Assembly: GCA_963921825.1 (NCBI GenBank)
Contig: OY997596.1
Location: 4,841,001 to 4,905,000 of the forward strand
Length of the DNA: 64,000 nucleotides
Source: Erodium maritimum
Lineage: Eukaryota > Streptophyta > Magnoliopsida > Geraniales > Geraniaceae
Direction: 5' to 3'
The position numbers were made by a program, and so were the translations under genes. Shown here piece after piece: positions 58,005-64,000 of this stretch. How positions within the stretch are numbered: position 1 is the stretch's first letter; every line of letters begins with the position of its first letter. The notes below the pieces were generated by a model. The model was given only the letters and a program-made list of their open reading frames with translations. It did no database searches and was not told the origin of the DNA.

Positions 58005-58178
58005 CACGGGCCGTACGCAACCAGGCCTGGCAGAGTTGGGCCGCCCGGCCCGATGCTAAGAGGGCTGGGCCTGCGGGTCTGGTCGGGTTGCTGGTCTGGC
58101 CGGGTTGCTGGTCGGGTCCGGTCCGACCCGGTCCGACCCAATAGTTTTTTTTTTCTTTTTTTCGAAGCGGTCTTCACA

Positions 58179-60170
58179 ACATGCCTCAACAAAACGGAGT
58201 AGCTGAACGTAAGAATCGAACGCTCAAGAACATGATGAATGCAATGGTTCTTAGTTCAGGCCTTCCTGCTGAAATGTGAGGGGAAGTCGTCTTATCTGCT
58301 TATCACATACTTAACTGTGTGCCACACAAGAACCTTGATACGACTCCCTATGCGTTATGGAAGGGTTATGCTCCTAACCTAGGGTTTCTCAAAGTGTGGG
58401 GGTGTTTGGCGAAAGTAGGCTTAACTGACCCCAAGAGAACCAATATCGGATCTAAGACTTATGATTGTGTGTTCATAGGCTATGCTCAGAACAGCGCGAC
58501 GTATCGCTTCATGTCTCTAGATGACCGCTCAATTTCTGAGGCTAGAGATGCTGAGTTCTTCGAAAACGTCTTTCCAATGAAGAGGAACGTCGTTGCTGAT
58601 CCGGTTGAACCCACTATCCCATTTCCTTTCCTTCGCTTCGTGATAGGTAGGTTACCGAAAGCTCTACTTCGCATGGTCAAGTTGAGGAACCAAGGAGAAG
58701 TAAGTGACCTAGGATTGAGAAGAACTTCAGAAAAGACTTCGTCACCTCCTTTCTATCTGAAGTTGATCCTGAATGTATTGTTTCAGACGAGTTTGTTTCA
58801 GCGTTCCTACTAGAAGAAGATCCAAAGACCTATGGAGAGGCTTTGAGATCTATTGATGCTAACCTTTAGAAAGAAGCTATACAGGCTGAACTTGATTCTA
58901 TTGTATTGAATCGAACTTGGGATCTAACAGACTTACCTAAAGATTCCAAAACCATTAGTAGTAAGTGGATCTTCAAGAGTAAGCTGAGACCCAATGGTAC
59001 AATAGAGCGGTTCAAGGCGAGACTCACAGTTAGAGGTTTTACACAACGGAAAGACGTCAATTACTTCGACACGCATTCTCCTGTGACCAAGATTGCAACG
59101 ATAAGGTCTTTTGTCATTTTAGCTGCCTTTCACGGCTTAATAATTCATCAGATGGATGTCAAGACCGCCGTCCTGAATGGTGATCTAAAGGAAGAGATCT
59201 ATATGTCTCAACCCGAGGGGTTTATGATCGTTGGTCAAGAGAACAAGGTGTGTAAACTGAAGAAGTCTCTATATGGTCTGAAACAAGCACCTAAACAATG
59301 GTATGAGAAGTTCGATCGAACTTTGGTCACTAACGGATACAAGGTGAACAACTCTGAATCTTGTGTGTACTAGAAGATGACATAATCGGGTTGTGTGATT
59401 ATCTGTCTTTATGTCGATGACATGTTGATTCTTGGTGATAATATTGGGGCAGTGAACCTTACCAAGAAATTCTTGTCATCACATTTTGAGATGAATGACT
59501 TAGGAGAAGCTGATGTCATTTTAGGTGTTAAGGTTATTAGAAACACCAATGGCATCTCCTTAAGTCAATCTCATTACGTTTAGAAAGTGTTGAAGGAATT
59601 CAATCACTTTTACGTTATACCTGTTAAGACTCCCTATGATCCGAACGTACGCTTAAAAAGAACTTGGTTGATAGTGTTTCACAAGTTGAGTACACCAAGA
59701 TTATAGGAAGTGTGATGTTTCTCATGGGTGGTTATGTGTTCACCTTGGGTGGAGGTCTTATATCATGGAAGTCTTCGAAGCATACGTGTATAACCCGCTC
59801 TACCATGGAGTCTGAGTTCATTTCCCTTGATTTGGCTAGACAAGAGACAGACTGGTTGAGGAACCTGTTAGCAGAGGTGCATGTGTGGGGAAGGCAAGCT
59901 GTGCCTGTGTCACTACACTGTGATTTGCAAGAAGTTGTTTACATTGCAAAGAATAATGTGTACAATGGTAAGAAGAGACACATTCGTATCAGGCACGGTG
60001 TTGTAAGACAACTCTTGAAAGATGAAGTGATTTCTTTGGAATTTGTTAGATCCGAAAGAAATCTCGCCGATCCTTTTACCAAGGGTCAACCAAGGAGAAT
60101 TCTCCATGATATGTCGAAAGGGATGTGGCTCAAGCCCATAGATCAAGAAAGCATGGATGACTCGTGTTAG
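58179..60170 (+). pseudogene. C1-2 pol remains (integrase end, RT, RNase H)
   Basis: Starts MPQQNGVAERKNRT (integrase end). RT at 58906-59373 has LRPNGTIERFKARL, MDVKTAVLNG and LYGLKQAPKQW. The ICLYVDDMLILG block lies at 59398, and RNase H at about 59730-60170 has ESEFISLDLARQETDW and KNNVYNGKKRHIR. It matches C1-1 domain for domain. Broken several times. Confidence 0.87.
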
Positions 60171-60239
60171 TTGTCATATGCAGTCATACTTGTCTTGATG
60201 CACTACATCTCCCATTCCTATGACATTTGTAGTGCTTGA

Positions 60240-60390
60240 TGATCTATAACCAGGTTTGGTGGTGCTTTGAGACGCACTTGATAGATCTTATTAAATCTAT
60301 AACCAGTATTGGTGGTGCTTGTGAGATGCACTTGATAGATTGTAATCCATAACCAATTTTGGGGGTGCTATAGAGACGCACTTGATGGAT
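60240..60390 (+). repeat. tandem repeats in the C1-2 3' untranslated region
   Basis: Three units of about 58 bp containing ATCTATAACCAG-TTTGGTGGTGCTT-GAGACGCACTTGATAGAT, the inverted equivalent of 496-650. Confidence 0.75.
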
Positions 60391-60832
60391 TCTACTAATA
60401 GGATGGACTTGATGTCCTTAATAGCTCCTGACCCGATTGAGATAGTGCTTGTGAGAAGCACTTGATGAGCTACCTACGTGTGTGTGATGGTGGTCCGCCA
60501 TCTATGAAAGTCTTGGGGCAAAATCTTCCTAGAACACTCATTAGAACCAAGGTATACTCATGACCTTTAATAGCGTCGATGATAGTTTCACGGGTTCAGT
60601 GGGATATGAAGTATGGTATGTGTTGTGCGGCGTATCAACCGAAGTTAAGTAAGTTCAAGGTTCTATTCACTTACTTTAAGTAAGTTGTTATCACACCTTA
60701 CGATGCATCAATTCAAATCGAATGATGTTGATGTTTAAGTACCGCACCTTCTAGTAACAGAACTCTTATGGTGTTTTCTTTTATTTAAATGTTTTTATGT
60801 TTTTCGGCGTTTATCGCCAATTTGTGGGGGAT

Positions 60833-61660
60833 TATTGGAAAAATTGGTTGTTAACCCTTTGTTTGCTTTTGAAGGAGTCCCACATCGGAAACACATGTTT
60901 TAAGTTTGTGGGTTGATAAAGGCTCCTCATCCTTTCCTGTTCAGAACACTTACCTGAGCCTATGCTGGTTGGGCCGGAATGGGCCTCGCGTGCACCGCCG
61001 CCGTCGTCCGTTCGGGTCAGGCTGGGCCGGGCGCGAGTTCGGGTTCGGGTGGAGCCAATGCGGGGCGGGAAAAAATTATATTTTTGGACAAAATACTTTT
61101 TGATTTTTCAATTGATGACTTATTCAAATATTTTCAAACTCCCTGATTAAGTCGTGCTTAGTGGCTCCGAATTTCCGTGGGTTTGACACAGTAGTGGAAT
61201 CGTTGGAACTGCCTGATCTCTGAAAATATGATGTCCTTTTACGTTTATACCCTACGTTTTTCAGCTATAAAAGCAGGCTCTGGTTCTCATTTCTTTTCAC
61301 GTTTTACACATCAGTTCCAGAGCCATAATTATACAGTTTTTGTTACTTTCAAAATTTATTCACCACACCCGAAGTTCTGTTCGTGTCTTGCTGCTTCCAC
61401 ATCTGGCAGAGCGAGTGGGCGCGCTACTGTGTAGAGTTGAGAGATCCTTGGGGAGCAACAGATGTTGATCGCCACCTCAGTCACGACGGAAATTTTGCTT
61501 TCTAGTCAGTGGACCTCTGTGCCACGCCTTAGCTATTTTTCTTCATTTTGCACGTCACACCTGTTGGTTTTTCCGTTTATCTGTTTTTGATTGCTTGTAT
61601 AATCTGTTCTATGTTTTGTTCTGCAATTCGTTTATCAGTTTACGCATATTAAAGCCAACA
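60833..61660 (+). repeat. C1-2 3' LTR
   Basis: 828 bp from TATTGGAAAAATTGG to AAAGCCAACA, preceded by TGTGGGGGAT. A GCTATAAAAGC TATA box lies at about 61263. Confidence 0.85.
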
Positions 61661-62138
61661 GTGTGCCGTGAAAGAGTTAAATGGAAACCAAGAAAGGTCA
61701 TGAAGCGGTCGTCCAAAGGAAGATTCATAGAGAGGATTGCGAAAATTTGATCTAGTGAGAACTAGTAAAGAACGATTATCTGCTCTAAATAATATGAAAA
61801 AGAACTCTTGTTATATCAATAGTAGCATCAAAAATGTATTTTATTATCTTAACCCCGACTAAGGAAGAAAAATATCATGTCATATTATAAAAGTATTAAA
61901 GTTATTAATTGAAGATGCCTCTCTTTCTAGGAGACCTTGTCGGTTTTAGGTCTTTACGGTGACATGGATGTTTTCTTTTACGGACATCGTCTCGGCCTCC
62001 TCCCTCCACTCCATCATTACCACCACCACCGTCTTCTTCATCTCCTCCTTCTTCTTCGATGATTAACCGGCCGTCATTAGTGCCTTCGCCGCCTCTGTCA
62101 CCGTTGCTGCCTTCGCCTCCTTCGTCGTCTCCACAGCC
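61661..62138. other. no recognised gene
   Basis: AT-rich up to about 61960, then Ser/Thr/Pro-type trinucleotide-rich sequence (CACCACCACC, CTTCTTC) that gives short low-complexity ORFs. Confidence 0.4.
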
Positions 62139-62189
62139 GATGCCTCTCTCGCATCATCTGATGCCTCTCTCGCATCATCTGATGCCTCC
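62139..62189. repeat. 21-bp tandem repeat
   Basis: GATGCCTCTCTCGCATCATCT twice, followed by a partial third unit. Confidence 0.8.
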
Positions 62190-62193
62190 TATA

Positions 62194-62713
62194 GCCATTG
62201 GATGATGACACATTGCAGCATCTTGGAGAGGGCATTTATTTTTTTTCCAAATTCTCTAATTTAATCATTCCCGCTTCGTTTTAACTCCGATTTTTTTATA
62301 TTCTTGCACCATTATTTTTATTTTTCCAAGATCTATCTATAGAGATGCATATTGAATATTTTTGGAGCACGAAAAATCAAAATACGAAAAGTCTTACGTA
62401 ATTACAGAAACAATATGTAATTATGCATAAATAAAATGTAATTACATTTTAATAACGCATATTTACATTTTATTTGTACAGATTTACATTTATGTGTTCA
62501 TCTGATTCAAATTACGTCAAACTTTTCCTATTTTTATTTCATGTGCTCCAAATATATTCAATATGTATATCTATAGATAGATCTTGGAAAAATAAAAATA
62601 ATGGTGCAAGAATAAAAAAATCGGAGTTAAAACGAAACGGAAATGATTAAATTAGCGAATTTGAAAAAAAAATACCTTCTCCAAGATGTTGCCATGTGTC
62701 ACTATCCAATGGC
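62194..62713. mobile_element. large foldback element
   Basis: Arms of about 180 bp: GCCATTGGATGATGACACAT at the left and its complement ending CCAATGGC at the right, with TCCAAGATCTATCTATAG and CTATAGATAGATCTTGG as the inner parts. The spacer of about 155 bp carries ATGTAATTAC repeats. Shares CCCGCTTCGTTT with element W. On the right, a tail to 62767 ends TTTGCACCCGAAACTAAACATATAT in a (TA)n tract. Confidence 0.8.
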
Positions 62714-62767
62714 TTGGGTTGGTTCACAAGTTCGCACCAATACTTGCGGTTTGCACCCGAAACTAAA

Positions 62768-62790
62768 CATATATATATATATATATATAT
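62768..62790. repeat. (TA)n microsatellite
   Basis: A TA run of about 22 bp that borders both the foldback element and Z2. Confidence 0.85.
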
Positions 62791-63122
62791 GGGTAGCTAT
62801 CCAGTAAAAACCATCCTTATTGTGCAAACTACGAACTCACCAGGTGCTGACACGTGGCACGTTTAGTGCTGATAGTTTACGCAGCACGGTGCTAATAGTT
62901 TGGGACTATTAGCACTGTGCGCCCAAACTATTAGCACTCTGCGCGCCACGTGTCAGCGCCTGGTGAGTTCGTAGTTTGCACAATAAGGTGCGGTGTTTTA
63001 TATATATATTGTCCACGTGTCAACATCTGGTGCGCTCTGCTGACATCACTTTGGGGGGATCCTGTGGCTCTCATGGGTTCGTAGTTTGCACAATAAGGGG
63101 GGTTTGTACCTGATACCAATCC
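62791..63122. mobile_element. (TA)n-flanked MITE Z2
   Basis: Begins GGGTAGCTATCCAGTAAAAACC and ends GTACCTGATACCAATCC, between (TA)n tracts. A strong hairpin at 62814-62990 contains ATTGTGCAAACTACGAACTC with CACCAGG and the complement. It is an uninterrupted relative of Z1 and defines its ends. Confidence 0.8.
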
Positions 63123-63369
63123 TATATATATATATATAAATAAATTAGCTATAGGGTTGGATTAGATAGAAAGATGAGAATAAAACACTCATTAATGGCA
63201 CAAATATAAATATAGAGAACTGTAAATCTATTAATGACATTTTATATGAAAGGGGTAAATCTGATTATTTACGTTTTGAAATATTTTTTAATAATTATTT
63301 TTAATCCGTTTTTTAATATTTTATTTTTGTCACGAATTTGTTCAAATATTCCTTTTTTTTTTCTAAACG

Positions 63370-63540
63370 ATATTATAGAATTTTATAGTTGATGTTACAG
63401 AATTTTATAGTTGATGTTACAGAGTAAACATCAATGTTACAAAATTTAAAAATCGATGTTACAGAATTTAAACATCGATATTACAAGATTTTAAAATCGA
63501 TGTTACAAAATTTAGATATCGATGCTACACATACTGCTAC
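63370..63540. repeat. tandem array with GATGTTACA units
   Basis: About seven imperfect units of 22-26 bp such as ATCGATGTTACAGAATTTAA. Confidence 0.7.
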
Positions 63541-63734
63541 ACAATTTTGATCCCAAAAACCTAACCAAACACAATTACACACACATTACAAAACATATAA
63601 TTCCCAAATTGAAAATGAAATTGCTTGGGCTCTTCACATCTTTCAGCAATACTTTTACGCCCCTATGCACATTGAGCAAATAAGAAAATCAATAATATTA
63701 CAAAAAAAATTAACTAATGAAACATTTAATCTGC

Positions 63735-63935
63735 AAAAATACAGTTTTTGTCAATCTTTGTTACAGTTTTTGTCAAACATTATTACAGTTTCTATAACAT
63801 TATGTTATAGTTTTTGACAGTCATTACTACAATTTTTGTCAAACATTATTACAGTTTCTATACCATTATGTTATAGTTTTTGTCAATCTTTGTTACAGTT
63901 TCTATAACATTATGTTACGGTGTTTGGCAACCATT
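63735..63935. repeat. tandem array with TTACAGTTT units
   Basis: Imperfect units alternating TTTTTGTCAAACATTATTAC and AGTTTCTATAACATTATG, about four of each. Confidence 0.7.
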
Positions 63936-64000
63936 ATTATATATTTTTTGTTAAACGTCCTCACCTATGGGTTAAAAAGTCTAAATCCGTTGGTAAAACA

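Larger units (their letters stand above)
54767..58150 (-). repeat. very long LTR (about 3.4 kb) of a LARD-like retrotransposon
   Basis: The left edge TGTCACGCCCC (plus strand) is the LTR end beside the primer site. The sequence runs to about 58150 with a promoter-like GTGCTATATAAGCACG on the minus strand at 57996-58004, and a GC-rich, Pro/Ser-coding leader after it. The outer end is missing because the truncated C1-2 copy begins at about 58165. LTRs over 3 kb with no coding interior nearby suggest a large non-autonomous (LARD-type) element. Superfamily not determined. Confidence 0.55.
58165..61660 (+). mobile_element. Copia element C1-2, 5'-truncated
   Basis: Same family as C1-1 but on the plus strand and lacking its 5' LTR, gag and the first part of pol. 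It begins in the integrase region and runs through RT and RNase H, tandem repeats, polypurine tract and a complete 3' LTR (60833-61660). The coding part is broken several times. The left border against the long LTR is abrupt, so truncation happened by recombination or deletion. Confidence 0.88.

Noticed and set aside
57411-58007. A 198-codon minus-strand ORF rich in Pro and Ser, seemingly a gene with a TATA box upstream
   Set aside because: Low-complexity composition, open in several frames because of high GC, and located inside a long LTR. It is better seen as LTR leader sequence.

Overview
The window looks like nuclear DNA of a flowering plant, most likely a eudicot. It has GT-AG introns, Copia LTR retrotransposons primed by initiator-Met tRNA, plant L1-type LINEs, hAT and Mutator-like MITEs and AT-rich intergenic DNA. 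About four fifths is transposable-element sequence. No tRNA, rRNA, CRISPR array or bacterial-type operon was seen.

The one clear host gene is a minus-strand alpha/beta-hydrolase whose four exons I assembled by reading conserved family motifs across the introns: exon 1 (17630-18235), exon 2 (10117-10209), exon 3 (9962-10029) and exon 4 (6086-6221). The phases match, the product is 300 aa, and the Ser-Asp-His triad is complete. Its introns are swollen to about 12 kb by a TRIM element, two copies of a short retroposon family (called X here), a solo-LTR-like insert and a 4.6-kb LINE. The first-exon half of this gene, with part of intron 1 and the upstream region, is duplicated at about 21.8-30.5 kb. 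The duplicate carries a full first exon (27767-28381) but no exons 2-4, and its own 5.4-kb LINE sits in the intron. Because the two copies are paralogous, each often supplies the empty site for insertions in the other. This gives confident target-site duplications and element limits.

Layout: 1-5542, a Copia element (family C1, minus strand). 5543-20.9 kb, the hydrolase gene, its TE-filled introns and upstream region. 20.9-30.5 kb, the partial duplicate. 30.5-32.7 kb, sparse sequence with no recognised gene. 32758-33935, a C1 LTR fragment with a nested insertion. 34.1-52.4 kb, a nest: a (TA)n-flanked MITE (Z1) hit by Copia element Y1 (minus), which was hit in turn by Copia element Y2 (plus) and a hAT-type MITE. 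52.4-54.2 kb, foldback and (TA)n-flanked MITEs and a minisatellite. About 54.2-58.15 kb, a very long LTR (LARD-like, minus) with internal minisatellites. About 58.17-61.66 kb, a 5'-truncated C1 copy (plus). 61.7-64 kb, foldback and (TA)n MITEs and tandem arrays.

The points most worth a second look are the possible use of two duplicated first exons with one set of downstream exons, an X retroposon sitting exactly at the junction of the duplicated blocks, the family of small foldback elements bordered by (TA)n tracts, and the datable order of insertions in the 34-52 kb nest.
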